A stretch of DNA of 64,000 nt from Streptomyces sp. DHE7-1 (GCA_016432725.1 JACJDG010000003.1:4340001-4404000), one strand, 5' to 3'. Positions 8,726 through 17,942 are shown, numbered from the stretch's first letter. Numbers and translations are program-made. The notes: a model not told the origin generated them from the sequence alone.

Positions 8726-9718
8726 ATGACGAAGTACGGATCTTTCCCCGGTACGCGTCCCCGGCGGCTGCGGACCTCGCCCGTCATGCGACGCATGGTC
8801 GCCGAGACGCGACTGCACCCCGCCGACTTCATCCTGCCGGCCTTCATCCGTGAGGGCGTCGACGAGCCGGTGCCGGTCTCGGCCATGCCCGGGGTCGTCC
8901 AGCACACCCGCGACAGTCTGCGGAAGGCCGCGGCGGAGGCGGTGGAGGCCGGGATCTCCGGGATCATGCTGTTCGGCGTGCCGGAGGACGACAAGAAGGA
9001 CGCCCAGGGCACGGTCGGCACCGACCCGGACGGCATCCTCCAGGTCGCGCTGCGCGACGTGCGGTCCGAGGTGGGCGACGACCTGCTCGTCATGTCCGAC
9101 CTGTGCCTGGACGAGTTCACCGATCACGGCCACTGCGGGGTGCTCGACGCCGAGGGGCGGGTCGACAACGACGCCACGCTCGAGCGGTACGCCGAGATGG
9201 CCCAGGTGCAGGCCGACGCGGGCGCCCACGTCGTCGGGCCCAGCGGGATGATGGACGGCCAGATCGGCGTCGTCCGGGACGCGCTCGACCAGATCGGCCG
9301 CGAGGACGTCGCCGTCCTCGCCTACACCGCCAAGTACTCCTCCGCGTTCTACGGCCCCTTCCGCGAGGCCGTCGCCTCCTCGCTCCAGGGCGACCGCAAG
9401 ACCTACCAGCAGGACCCCGCCAACTGGCGCGAGTCCCTGCGGGAGCTCGAGCTGGACCTCGTCGAGGGCGCCGACATGGTGATGGTCAAGCCGGCCGGTC
9501 CGTACCTGGACGTCGTCGCCCGGGTCGCCGACGCCGTGGACGTACCCGTCGCCGCCTACCAGATCTCCGGCGAGTACTCGATGATCGAGGCCGCCGCGGA
9601 GAAGGGCTGGATCGACCGGGACCGCGCCATCCTGGAGACGCTGACCGGCATCAAGCGCGCCGGGGCGCGGACCATCCTCACCTACTGGGCGACCGAAGCG
9701 GCGCGCATGCTGCGCTGA
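8726..9718 (+). CDS. hemB: Delta-aminolevulinic acid dehydratase (porphobilinogen synthase)
   Basis: Condenses two 5-aminolevulinate molecules to porphobilinogen, the substrate of HemC. It has 330 residues, normal length. The Schiff-base lysine region is AYTAKYSSAFYGPFR and the second active-site lysine is in MVMVKPAGPYLD. The metal-site segment reads DLCLDEFTDHGHCG: Cys127, Asp129 and Cys137 stand where zinc enzymes have three cysteines, so one ligand is replaced by Asp. It is separated from the rex-hem operon by 1.2 kb and a terminator, so it probably has its own promoter. Confidence 0.96.
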   Translation: MTKYGSFPGTRPRRLRTSPVMRRMVAETRLHPADFILPAFIREGVDEPVPVSAMPGVVQHTRDSLRKAAAEAVEAGISGIMLFGVPEDDKKDAQGTVGTDPDGILQVALRDVRSEVGDDLLVMSDLCLDEFTDHGHCGVLDAEGRVDNDATLERYAEMAQVQADAGAHVVGPSGMMDGQIGVVRDALDQIGREDVAVLAYTAKYSSAFYGPFREAVASSLQGDRKTYQQDPANWRESLRELELDLVEGADMVMVKPAGPYLDVVARVADAVDVPVAAYQISGEYSMIEAAAEKGWIDRDRAILETLTGIKRAGARTILTYWATEAARMLR

Positions 9719-9736
9719 CGGACACGGTTGGAGATC

Positions 9737-9796
9737 GTTCCGGTACCGAAACGGCGGCGGCCCGGCAGCGGTGTGCTGTCGTTTCGGCAACGGAAC
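9737..9796. repeat. 17-bp imperfect inverted repeat after hemB
   Basis: GTTCCGGTACCGAAACG at 9737-9753 pairs with CGTTTCGGCAACGGAAC at 9780-9796 (15 of 17 positions). It begins 18 bp after the hemB stop. Most likely a terminator. The rest of the 278-bp gap up to the DUF805 gene shows nothing further I can name. Confidence 0.55.
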
Positions 9797-9996
9797 GGGC
9801 TCGGTTGCGCGAATGTCCGGTGACGGTCCCGCGGACCTTCCGTGATCATGGGTGTTTCTGTCCTGAAAACGATGTTTGAAGCCCCTCCGGTCCCGCATCT
9901 CCGCCGCGTATGACGCGCTCCTGCCAACCCCTTAATGTCTGCGCCTGGCCTGACCCATTTCCGGGATGGGCTGAACGTCGATCCCTGGGGGATGTC

Positions 9997-10362
9997 ATGA
10001 GCTGGTTCATCGCCGCACTCAAGAAGTACGCCGTCTTCAGCGGGCGCGCGCGCCGCAAGGAGTTCTGGCTGTTCTCGCTGTTCGCGTACCTGATCTACAT
10101 CGTGCTGGGCGGCATCGGCGCCGCGACGAAGACGCCGGCCCTGCTCGCCGTCGCCGGCATCGTCGTCCTCGCGCTCCTGCTGCCGGCCTGGGGTGTCACG
10201 GTGCGCCGCCTGCACGACACGGGCCGCTCCGGCTGGTGGATCCTCTTCGGCGCCATCCCGGTCGCCGGCCCCATCACCCTGCTGGTCTTCTACTGCCTGG
10301 ACGGCGAGGCCGGCGCCAACAAGTACGGCCCGAACCCGAAGGAAGCCCCGGCGCTCGTCTGA
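9997..10362 (+). CDS. DUF805 family membrane protein
   Basis: Integral membrane protein of 121 residues. The family hallmarks are SGRARRKEFWLFSLF near the N-terminus and the RRLHDTGRSGWW motif at about residues 70-81. Three to four hydrophobic segments are visible (LFSLFAYLIYIVLGGIG, LLAVAGIVVLALLLPAWG, WWILFGAIPVAGPITLLVFY). Function of the family is not established. The ATG at 9997 follows a GGGGGA ribosome site; the longer open frame upstream lacks one. Monocistronic, ending at a strong hairpin. Confidence 0.88.
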   Translation: MSWFIAALKKYAVFSGRARRKEFWLFSLFAYLIYIVLGGIGAATKTPALLAVAGIVVLALLLPAWGVTVRRLHDTGRSGWWILFGAIPVAGPITLLVFYCLDGEAGANKYGPNPKEAPALV

Positions 10363-10409
10363 CGCCCCGCCCGTGGCCTCGGCGCCGCGCCTTCGGCACA
10401 CGCCGTCCT

Positions 10410-10443
10410 GAGGCCGCCCGGCCAGCGTTGTCCGGGCGGCCTC
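10410..10443. terminator. Bidirectional hairpin terminator
   Basis: A perfect 12-bp stem (GAGGCCGCCCGG and its complement) with a 10-nt loop lies between the converging DUF805 and DUF4253 genes. Confidence 0.75.
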
Positions 10444-10487
10444 GGGCCTGTGCGGGGTCCGTGGTCAGCGGGGAGCGGCGCCGGGGG

Positions 10488-11324
10488 TCAGTCCCACCAG
10501 AAGGTCCAGCTCGGCTCGTCGACGAGGCTCTCGGCGTAGCCGCGCAGGCCGTCCGGACCGCCCTGGGTGACGTTGTCCGGGCAGAAGGCGAAGTGCTCCG
10601 CCGCCAGGGCCTCCGCGTCCGCCAGGGTGCTCGGCGGGGCGGCCACCGACACCACCAGGACGTCGAAGCCGAGGGCCACGACCCGTATGCCGAAGCGGTC
10701 CTCCCAGGAGCGCAGGACCGCGCACAGGCGCGCCACGTCGTTCTCGTGGTTGAGGGGGCCCGCCCAGCCGATGGCGGCCGGGATGTCGGCGGACCGCCGG
10801 GACGGTACGAGGGCCAGGCGCGCGTCCTTGAGCCAGGTCCCCTCGGCCAGGGAATCGGCCACCTGCGCGGCCCTCGTGCCCGGATCCGCGGTCAGCACGC
10901 CGGCCGGGGCGAGGCCCGGCCACGCGGCCCCGAACGGCTCCAGCAGCTCGCCCAGTTCCTCGTCGAACCCGGCCTCCGGGTCGTCCTCCGCCCCTTCGCC
11001 GCCCCAGAACTCCGCGAGGACCTCCTCCGGGTCGTGATCCCCGGGATAGGACATGTCACCGGGCATCAGCTCCCAGTCGTCCGGTCCGCCCTGGGTGCCG
11101 CCCAGCTCCACGAGGACCGGCAGCAGACCCGCCCGCGAGGCGGGCGCCCCCAGCGCGGCCCAGGTGCCGGGCGCGGCCTGCTTCTCCGCGTGCCACAGCA
11201 GGGGTTCGTGCCAGGGACCGTCGTCCGTCGTGTCGACCAGCCTGCCCGGCGGGAGCCGAAGACCGAGGGAACGCCCGCTGGGGTCGGTCGCCAGGGAGGG
11301 CAGCGGGTTGGGAAGAGTCGCCAT
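10488..11324 (-). CDS. DUF4253 domain protein
   Basis: Soluble protein of 278 residues. The C-terminal third matches the DUF4253 pattern: IRVVALGFDVLVVSVAAPPSTLADAEALAAEHFAFCPDNVTQG, with a nearly universal SLVDEPSWTFWWD ending. Before it lies a segment with WEDRFGIRVV. The N-terminal half is acidic and poorly conserved. Function unknown; DUF4253 proteins often occur in polymorphic-toxin or SUKH-like immunity contexts, but no toxin gene is adjacent here. The start is ATG at 11324; a longer GTG start at 11354 is possible, and neither has a strong ribosome site. Confidence 0.75.
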   Translation of the reverse strand: MATLPNPLPSLATDPSGRSLGLRLPPGRLVDTTDDGPWHEPLLWHAEKQAAPGTWAALGAPASRAGLLPVLVELGGTQGGPDDWELMPGDMSYPGDHDPEEVLAEFWGGEGAEDDPEAGFDEELGELLEPFGAAWPGLAPAGVLTADPGTRAAQVADSLAEGTWLKDARLALVPSRRSADIPAAIGWAGPLNHENDVARLCAVLRSWEDRFGIRVVALGFDVLVVSVAAPPSTLADAEALAAEHFAFCPDNVTQGGPDGLRGYAESLVDEPSWTFWWD

Positions 11325-11372
11325 GCCGGTGACTCTAAGGGCGGCCACTGACAACGCCGTTGACCAGCTACG

Positions 11373-11561
11373 TCACTTGAGCGACGAGGTGAAGGCGGCC
11401 CATGTCGCGGGGGAGACGCGCAGCGTGTGTCCGTCGGCGAGGGGCAGTTGCTTGGAGTCGCGGATGTGGATCGCCTGAGAGGAGGCGGCCACTTCGAGGC
11501 ACTGGCCGCCTTCGTCACCGCTGTACGTCGACTTGAACCACTGAAGTGCTTCGGCGCTCAT
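11373..11561 (-). CDS. DUF397 domain protein
   Basis: 62-residue protein with the typical DUF397 layout: LQWFKSTYSGDEGGQCLEVA, IHIRDSKQ and SPATWAAFTSSLK. In Streptomyces these small proteins are encoded with a helix-turn-helix/DUF5753 regulator and an ATP-binding anti-sigma-like protein, as here. Its ATG overlaps the stop of the regulator gene by 4 bp, so the two are co-translated. It probably binds the upstream regulator; the output is unknown. Confidence 0.88.
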   Translation of the reverse strand: MSAEALQWFKSTYSGDEGGQCLEVAASSQAIHIRDSKQLPLADGHTLRVSPATWAAFTSSLK

Positions 11562-12373
11562 TGCTCTCCTAGCATGTGGTCGAGCAGACCCACCGAATCC
11601 TGGGTGGTCAGGGCCTGTGTCCGCAGCATCGCATACTTGCGCGCGAGGATGGACACCTCTTCCGGGTCGGAAACCCACTGGCTGCCGCGTTGCGACTCGG
11701 TGTATGCGACGTGCTGGTGATCAGGTGTTTCGAGAAGCGTGAAAGGCCCGTTGAGCCCCGCGTGGAAGGGGCTCTCCAGCGGCAGGATCTGGAGCGAGAG
11801 GCAAGGCAGTTCAGCCATCTCGCGCAGGAACCTGACCTGCTCGCCGCGTACCTCCTCCGAGCCGATCCGCAGGCGCAGCGCGGGCTCCCAGACCACGAAG
11901 CTCAGCGTCGGCGGACACTTGCGGCGCAGGATCTCCTGCCGGTTGATGCGCAGCCTGAGGGTTGTCTCCAACTGCTCCTCGTCGTATGCGGGAACGCGGT
12001 TCTGCAGGACCGCTCGTGCATACGACTCGCTCTGGAGCAGGCCAGGGATGACCGCGTTGTCGTACCAGGACAACGCGATGGCCACCCGCTCCTGGTCCAT
12101 GTACTCCTCGGCCCACAGCGGGAACTGGTTGACCTCGGGCAGGTTGGCCACGCCCGCGGCCAGCGTCCCCTTTGTGCCGAGGAAGTCGTCGAGGATCTCG
12201 GCGATGTCGGGCTTCAGGGTGCGCCGGCCCTGTTCGATCGACGCGATCGTCTCCTCGTTGATGTTCAGCGCGGTACTCAGGCCCGACTGGCTCAGGCCGG
12301 CCGCCCGGCGTGCGGTGGCGAGCTGACGGCCCAGCATCCGCATGGCCGAGTGGTTCCTCCGTGTAGGCGTCAT
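11558..12373 (-). CDS. XRE-family regulator with DUF5753 sensor domain
   Basis: DNA-binding protein of 271 residues. The helix-turn-helix is at about residues 10-65 (LGRQLATARRAAGLSQSGLSTALNINEETIASIEQGRR). DUF5753 fills the rest (WYDNAVIPGLLQSESYARAVL, EQVRFLREMAELPCLSLQILPL, DHQHVAYTESQ). The ATG at 12373 follows GGGGAG at a good distance. It lies upstream of the DUF397 gene in one operon and is divergent from the ATP-binding protein gene. This trio is recurrent in Streptomyces. Confidence 0.9.
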   Translation of the reverse strand: MTPTRRNHSAMRMLGRQLATARRAAGLSQSGLSTALNINEETIASIEQGRRTLKPDIAEILDDFLGTKGTLAAGVANLPEVNQFPLWAEEYMDQERVAIALSWYDNAVIPGLLQSESYARAVLQNRVPAYDEEQLETTLRLRINRQEILRRKCPPTLSFVVWEPALRLRIGSEEVRGEQVRFLREMAELPCLSLQILPLESPFHAGLNGPFTLLETPDHQHVAYTESQRGSQWVSDPEEVSILARKYAMLRTQALTTQDSVGLLDHMLGEQ

Positions 12374-12485
12374 ACCGCTGAACTCCCCAGCCCCGGCCGT
12401 ACACGACCCCGTACGAACCCGTACAAACGCGTTGTACGGGATGACCCACTGAACGAGCCTAGTCACTCTGCGCGATCTTCGTCCC

Positions 12486-12926
12486 GTGAACGCACAGACC
12501 GAACTTGCCTACCAGCGTGACCAGTTCTACGGCCGGAGCCGCCGCTCGGTGCCCGCGGCCAGACGGTTCACCGAGTGGTCGCTGGCCTACTGGGGGCTCG
12601 CCGAATGGCGGCGGGCGGAGGACGTCACGCTCTGCGTCAGCGAGCTGGCCACGAACGCGCTGGTGCACGGGGTGCCGCCGGGGCGGGGCTTCCTGCTGCG
12701 GCTGAGGTACGACGGGGCGGTCGTCCGGGCCGAGGTGCACGACAGCGGGGCCGGTGCGCCGCGCGTCGTGGCGGAGGCCGGAGGAGACGACGCGGAGGGC
12801 GGGCGAGGGCTGCTGCTGGTCTCCGCCCTCGCCGACAAGTGGGGCGCCGGACCGCGGGCCCGGGGCAAGCTGGTGTGGTGCGAGTTCGTCAGGGCGGCCG
12901 GAACGACCGACGGCCCGCCCTCGTAG
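12486..12926 (+). CDS. ATP-binding anti-sigma-type (HATPase) protein
   Basis: 146-residue protein with an RsbW-like GHKL ATPase fold. The N-box is LCVSELATNALVHG, the G1 box VHDSGAGAPR and the G2 region GGRGLLLVSALADKWG. There is no phospho-acceptor domain, so it is the stand-alone ATP-binding type that in Streptomyces pairs with DUF397/XRE genes. GTG start at 12486, divergent from the XRE gene across 112 bp. Role inferred as partner of the neighbouring regulator. Confidence 0.88.
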   Translation: MNAQTELAYQRDQFYGRSRRSVPAARRFTEWSLAYWGLAEWRRAEDVTLCVSELATNALVHGVPPGRGFLLRLRYDGAVVRAEVHDSGAGAPRVVAEAGGDDAEGGRGLLLVSALADKWGAGPRARGKLVWCEFVRAAGTTDGPPS

Positions 12927-12939
12927 CCGAGGACGGGCC
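12912..12939. terminator. Hairpin between converging genes
   Basis: GGCCCGCCCTCG and CGAGGACGGGCC form a stem with 11 of 12 pairs and a TAGC loop that contains the stop codon of the ATP-binding gene. It likely serves this gene and argS, which converges on it. Confidence 0.6.
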
Positions 12940-12961
12940 GCCGCGATGCGGGCAACCGCAG

Positions 12962-14725
12962 TCAGAGCTTCTCGGGCGTCCTGATGCCCAGCAGGGCCAT
13001 GCCCTGGTGCAGGGTGCGGGCCGTGACGTCGCACAGGAACAGGCGGTTCTCCACCAGTTGCGGCGTCTCGGCCTTCAGCACCGGGCACTTGTCGTAGAAC
13101 GACGTGTAGTGCGACGCGAGCTGGTACAGGTACGCGGCCAGCTTGTGCGGGGCGTACTCCGTGGCCGCCTCGCGCACCGTCTCCGCGAACGCGTCCACGT
13201 GCAGGCCCAGCGCGCGCTCGGCCTCCGCCAGTTCCAGCTCGGGGTGCGCGGCCGGGCGGACCTCGCCGGCCTTGCGCAGGATGGACTGGATACGGGCGTA
13301 CGCGTACTGCAGGTACACACTGGTGTCGCCGTTGAGCGAGACCATCTGGTCCAGGTCGAACTTGTAGTCCCGGATCGCCGACGTGGACAGGTCCGCGTAC
13401 TTCACCGCGCCGATGCCCACCTGGGTGCCGCGCTCGGCGATCTCCCGCTCGGAGAGGTCCTGGGCCTTCTCGCGGACCACGGCCGACGCGCGCTCGATCG
13501 CCTCGTCCAGCAGGTCGACCAGGCGGACCGTCTCGCCCTCACGCGTCTTGAACGGCTTGCCGTCCTTGCCGAGGACCGTGCCGAACGCGAGCTGCTGCGC
13601 GCTGACGTCCTCGTTCAGCCAGCCGGCCCGGCGGGCGGTCTCGAAGACCATCCGGAAGTGCAGGGCCTGGCGGGCGTCGACGACGTACAGCAGCGTGTTC
13701 GCCTTGAGGTTGAACACACGGTCGCGGATCGCGGAGAGGTCGGTCGCCGCGTAGCCGTAGCCGCCGTCCGACTTCTGCACGATCAGCGGGACCGGGTTGC
13801 CGTCCGGGCCCTTGATGTCGTCGAAGAAGACGCACAGCGCGCCCTCGGAGCGGACCGCGACGCCCGACTCCTCCAGGAGCCGGCAGGTCTCGGCGAGCAT
13901 GTCGTTGTAACCGGACTCGCCGACGATGTCGGCGTCGCGGATCTCCATGTCCAGCTTCTCGAAGACGGAGAAGAAGTAGATCTTCGACTCGTCCACGAAC
14001 TTCTGCCACATGGCGAGGGTCTTCGGGTCGCCCGCCTGGAGGTCGACCACCCGGCGCCGGGCCCGCGTCTTGAACTCCTCGTCGGCGTCGAACAGCCTGC
14101 GCGCGGCCTTGTAGAGGCGGTCGAGGTTCGACATCGCCTCCTCGCCGGTCACCTGGGAGTCCTTGTGGTCCAGCTCGTGCGGGTGCTCGTCCAGGTACTG
14201 GATGAGCATGCCGAACTGGGTGCCCCAGTCGCCGATGTGGTGGCGCCGGACCACGTTCTCGCCGGTGAACTCCAGGAGCTGGACGACCGCGTCGCCGATC
14301 ACCGCGGAACGCAGGTGGCCGACGTGCATCTCCTTCGCCACGTTCGGCTGGGCGTAGTCGATCACCGTCGTGCCGGGGTCCGCGGCGTGCGGCACGCCGA
14401 GGCGGCCGGCGTCGTCCGCGTACCGCGCGGCCAGGTTCGCGGTGATCGCCCGGTCGGAGACCGTGATGTTCAGGAAGCCGGGTCCGGAGACCTCGATGTC
14501 CTTGATCACGTCACCCGACTCGACCCCGGCGACGACCTGGGCCGCCAGCTCCCGCGGGTTGGCCTTGGCCTTCTTGGCGAGCGCCAGGATGCCGTTGGCC
14601 TGGAAGTCCGCCCGGTCGCTTCGTCGCAGCAGCGGGTCCGCGCCGGCGGCCTCCGGCAGGGTGGCCGAGAGGGCGGACGCGAGGCGCTGCTGGACGGAAT
14701 CGCTGAGGGACGTGACCGAGGCCAT
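12962..14725 (-). CDS. argS: Arginyl-tRNA synthetase
   Basis: Class I aminoacyl-tRNA synthetase of 587 residues that charges tRNA(Arg). The N-terminal additional domain ends near VIKDIEVSGPGFLNI. The HIGH motif is present as HVGH in NVAKEMHVGHLRSAVIGD. The catalytic region includes WGTQFGMLI, and the C-terminal anticodon-binding DALR domain is YLQYAYARIQSILRK to the end GIRTPEKL. The ATG at 14725 gives the normal N-terminus. It is divergent from lysS, so the two synthetase genes share a 140-150-bp promoter region. Essential housekeeping gene. Confidence 0.96.
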   Translation of the reverse strand: MASVTSLSDSVQQRLASALSATLPEAAGADPLLRRSDRADFQANGILALAKKAKANPRELAAQVVAGVESGDVIKDIEVSGPGFLNITVSDRAITANLAARYADDAGRLGVPHAADPGTTVIDYAQPNVAKEMHVGHLRSAVIGDAVVQLLEFTGENVVRRHHIGDWGTQFGMLIQYLDEHPHELDHKDSQVTGEEAMSNLDRLYKAARRLFDADEEFKTRARRRVVDLQAGDPKTLAMWQKFVDESKIYFFSVFEKLDMEIRDADIVGESGYNDMLAETCRLLEESGVAVRSEGALCVFFDDIKGPDGNPVPLIVQKSDGGYGYAATDLSAIRDRVFNLKANTLLYVVDARQALHFRMVFETARRAGWLNEDVSAQQLAFGTVLGKDGKPFKTREGETVRLVDLLDEAIERASAVVREKAQDLSEREIAERGTQVGIGAVKYADLSTSAIRDYKFDLDQMVSLNGDTSVYLQYAYARIQSILRKAGEVRPAAHPELELAEAERALGLHVDAFAETVREAATEYAPHKLAAYLYQLASHYTSFYDKCPVLKAETPQLVENRLFLCDVTARTLHQGMALLGIRTPEKL

Positions 14726-14874
14726 AGGAATGGGTGCCGTTCTCCTCGTGGGGATGGATAGACCCGGCCAGTATCCCATGGGGGGCAAAGGGGTTTTCCC
14801 GGTCGCGAGGCGGTCTGGGAGAATGAGACGGTCACCCCGTTCAAGAAGCGTTCAGAAAGAAGGACGTGCCGATC

Positions 14875-16605
14875 GTGGCTCAGAGCACCGAGACCGCCGA
14901 CTGGGTCTCCCGTTTCGCCGATGACGTCATCGAGGAGTCGGAGCGACGGGCCCCCGGCAAACCGGTGGTCGTCGCGTCCGGTCTTTCCCCCTCCGGCCCG
15001 ATCCACCTCGGCAACCTGCGCGAGGTCATGACCCCGCACCTGGTCGCCGACGAGATCCGCCGCCGCGGCCACCAGGTCCGGCACCTGATCTCCTGGGACG
15101 ACTACGACCGGTACCGCAAGGTGCCGGAGGGCATCGCGGGCGTCGACAAGTCCTGGGCCGAGCACATCGGCAAGCCGCTGACCTCGGTGCCGGCGCCGAA
15201 GGGGTCCGCGTACCCGAACTGGGCGGAGCACTTCAAGGCCGCGATGATCGCCTCGCTGGCCGAGCTGGGCGTGGAGTTCGACGGGATCAGCCAGACGGAG
15301 CAGTACACCTCCGGTGTCTACCGCGAGCAGATCCTGCACGCCATGAAGCACCGCGGCGACATCGACGCGATCCTCGCCCAGTACCGCACCAAGAAGGCCC
15401 CGGCCAAGAAGCAGCAGAAGCAGGTGGACGAGGCGGAGCTGGAGGCCGAGGAGGGCTCGGGCGCCGCCGCCGAGGACGACGGCAGCTCCGGCGCCGCCGG
15501 CTACTTCCCGTACAAGCCGTACTGCGGCAACTGCGAGAAGGACCTGACGACCGTCACCTCCTACGACGACGACAGCACCGAGCTGGCGTACACCTGCACC
15601 GCCTGCGGCTTCACCGAGACGGTCCGGCTGAGCGAGTTCAACCGCGGCAAGCTGGTCTGGAAGGTCGACTGGCCGATGCGCTGGGCCTACGAGGGCGTGG
15701 TCTTCGAGCCGAGCGGCGTCGACCACTCGTCCCCGGGGTCCAGCTTCCAGGTGGGCGGGCAGATCGTCGGGATCTTCGGCGGCAAGCAGCCCATCGGCCC
15801 GATGTACGCCTTCGTCGGCATCTCCGGCATGGCGAAGATGTCGTCCTCGCGCGGTGGCGTGCCCACCCCGGCCGACGCGCTGCAGATCATGGAGCCGCAG
15901 ATCCTGCGCTGGCTGTACGCCCGGCGCCGGCCGAACCAGTCCTTCAAGATCGCCTTCGACCAGGAGATCCAGCGGCTCTACGACGAGTGGGACAAGCTGG
16001 CGGCGAAGGTCGCCGACCGTTCGGCGCTCCCCGGTGACGTCGCCGCGTACACGCGGGCCGTGGGCACGGCCGCGGCCGAGCTGCCGCGGACCGCGCGTCC
16101 GCTGCCGTACCGCACGCTCGCGTCGGTGGCCGACATCACCGCCGGGCACGAGGACCAGGCGCTGCGCATCCTGAGCGAGCTGGACCCCGAGCAGCCCCTG
16201 GGCTCGCTGGACGAGGCGCGGCCCCGGTACGACAAGGCGGAGGCGTGGATCAACACCCACGTCCCCGCCGACCAGCGCACCATCGTCCGCGACGAGCCCG
16301 ACGCCGAGCTGCTGAAGTCCCTCGACGAGGCCTCCCAGCAGTCGGTGCGGCTGCTGCTCGACGGGCTCGCCGAGCACTGGTCGCTGGACGGGCTGACCCA
16401 CCTCGTCTACGGCGTGCCCAAGGTGCAGGCCGGGTTCGCGGCCGACGCGACGCCCAAGGAGCTGCCGCCGGAGATCAAGACGGCCCAGCGGTCGTTCTTC
16501 GCCCTGCTCTACCACCTGCTGGTCGGCCGGGACACCGGGCCGCGACTGCCCACGCTGCTGCTCGCCGTGGGACAGGAGCGGGTGCGGGCCCTGCTCGGCG
16601 AGTAG
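14875..16605 (+). CDS. lysS: Lysyl-tRNA synthetase, class I
   Basis: Class I LysRS of about 576 residues. The HIGH signature is SGPIHLGN and the KMSKS signature is KMSSS in GMAKMSSSRGG. An acidic linker (EAEEGSGAAAEDDGSS) sits mid-protein before a zinc-ribbon-like CGNCEKD and CTACGF pair. Most bacteria use the unrelated class II LysRS; the class I form is typical of archaea and some actinobacteria. I chose GTG at 14875 because AAGGA is 10 nt before it; a GTG at 14866 in the same frame would add three residues but leaves almost no spacing. Confidence 0.93.
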   Translation: MAQSTETADWVSRFADDVIEESERRAPGKPVVVASGLSPSGPIHLGNLREVMTPHLVADEIRRRGHQVRHLISWDDYDRYRKVPEGIAGVDKSWAEHIGKPLTSVPAPKGSAYPNWAEHFKAAMIASLAELGVEFDGISQTEQYTSGVYREQILHAMKHRGDIDAILAQYRTKKAPAKKQQKQVDEAELEAEEGSGAAAEDDGSSGAAGYFPYKPYCGNCEKDLTTVTSYDDDSTELAYTCTACGFTETVRLSEFNRGKLVWKVDWPMRWAYEGVVFEPSGVDHSSPGSSFQVGGQIVGIFGGKQPIGPMYAFVGISGMAKMSSSRGGVPTPADALQIMEPQILRWLYARRRPNQSFKIAFDQEIQRLYDEWDKLAAKVADRSALPGDVAAYTRAVGTAAAELPRTARPLPYRTLASVADITAGHEDQALRILSELDPEQPLGSLDEARPRYDKAEAWINTHVPADQRTIVRDEPDAELLKSLDEASQQSVRLLLDGLAEHWSLDGLTHLVYGVPKVQAGFAADATPKELPPEIKTAQRSFFALLYHLLVGRDTGPRLPTLLLAVGQERVRALLGE

Positions 16606-16621
16606 GGGAGGCGGACACGAA

Positions 16622-16650
16622 GGAGGGCCCTCGTCACGAGGGCCCCTCCT
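16622..16650 (+). terminator. lysS terminator hairpin
   Basis: GGAGGGCCCTCGT pairs with ACGAGGGCCCCTCC (one bulged base) 17 bp after the lysS stop, followed by CCGTTT. Confidence 0.7.
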
Positions 16651-16671
16651 CCGTTTCCACGTGCGCCGCCG

Positions 16672-17942
16672 TCAGGCGATGTGGTCCTCTTCCATCTCCG
16701 CCGTGTGGCGCTGCTGGAAGCGTTCCGCGAGATCCTTCAGGGCGCTGGGGCTCAGCGTGTTGCCGTACGTCGCCTCGATGTTGTCACCGAGCACGCGGGG
16801 CGTGGGGTAGCTGCCGTCGATCGACTGGCGGAAGACCTGGTAGTACGCGTCCTCGTCCGGCTCCGGGGGCCGCCGCCCTCGCCGAGCTCACGGGTGCGGT
16901 TGGGGCCCACCGGGATCGGGAAGCTGCCGGTCTCCTCGGGGGAGGGCTGCTGGAACTGCTCCACCGGCTGCTCGTCGTACCAGCCCTCGTACTCCTCCTC
17001 GGGGACGTACTGGGGGTCCGGGACGGGGTTGTAGGCCGGGTCGTAGCCGCCGTGGTAGTCCACCTCGCGCGGAGTCTGGAACCAGGGGCTCTCCTCGTCG
17101 ACGGGAGGCTCGGGGCGCTGCTGCCCGGGAGGCGCCGCCTGCCGCGGGACGGACGCCGCGACGGCGGCAGGGCCGGCCGCGGTGGCGGCGGGAGCGGTCA
17201 GCTGCGGCTGGGACTGCGGCTGGGGCTGCGGAGCCGCCGGCAGGAGCAGCGGTTCGATGCCCGCCGCCGCGAGGCCCGCCGGGGCCGTCTCCGCGAGGGG
17301 GACTCCGTAGCGGGCCAGGCGCAGCGGCATCAGCGACTCCACCGGGGCCTTGCGGCGCCAGGCGCGGCCGAAACGGGAGCGCAGCCGGGCCTGGTACACC
17401 AGGCGCTCCTGCTCCAGCTTGATCACCTGGTCGTAGGAGCGCAGCTCCCACAGCTTCATGCGGCGCCACAGCAGGAACGTGGGCAGCGGGGAGAGCAGCC
17501 AGCGGGTGATGCGGACGCCCTCCATGTGCTTGTCCGCCGTGATGTCCGCGATCCGGCCGATGGCGTGCCGGGCCGCCTCGACGGCGACGACGAACAGGAT
17601 CGGGATCACCGCGTGCATGCCCGTGCCCAGCGGATCCGGCCAGGCGGCGGCGCCGTTGAAGGCGATCGTCGCCGCCGTCAGCAGCCACGCCGTCTGCCGC
17701 AGCAGCGGGAAGGGGATGCGGATCCAGGTCAGCAGCAGGTCCAGGGCGAGCAGGACGCAGATGCCCGCGTCGATGCCGATCGGGAACACGTAGGAGAAGT
17801 TCCCGAAGCCCTTCTTGAGAGCCAGTTCACGGACTGCCGCGTAGGAACCGGCGAAGCCGATGCCGGCGATGATCAACGCGCCGGACACGACCACGCCGAC
17901 GAGTATGCGGTGCATCCGAGTCAGCTGCATTGGCGCGGCCAC
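16672..17942 (-). CDS. DUF2637 membrane protein, C-terminus frameshifted
   Basis: Membrane protein with four hydrophobic segments in the first 150 residues (ILVGVVVSGALIIAGIGFAG, FPIGIDAGICVLLALDLLL, LLTAATIAFNGAAAW, AVIPILFVVAVEAARHAIG), then a cytoplasmic Pro/Gln-rich region. DUF2637 proteins resemble SpdB-type proteins of actinobacterial conjugative elements, but none is adjacent. The GTG at 17942 has GGAGGGG 7 nt before it. As written, the frame ends at 16752. Adding one base to the G5 run at 16865-16869 restores an acidic C-terminus (DAYYQVFRQSIDGSYPTPR through EEDHIA) and a stop at 16672-16674. The restored span is given. Confidence 0.8.

Noticed and set aside
16672..17942. DUF2637 gene as evidence of an integrated conjugative element
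   Set aside because: No integrase, replication, transfer or attachment-site sequence is found around it.
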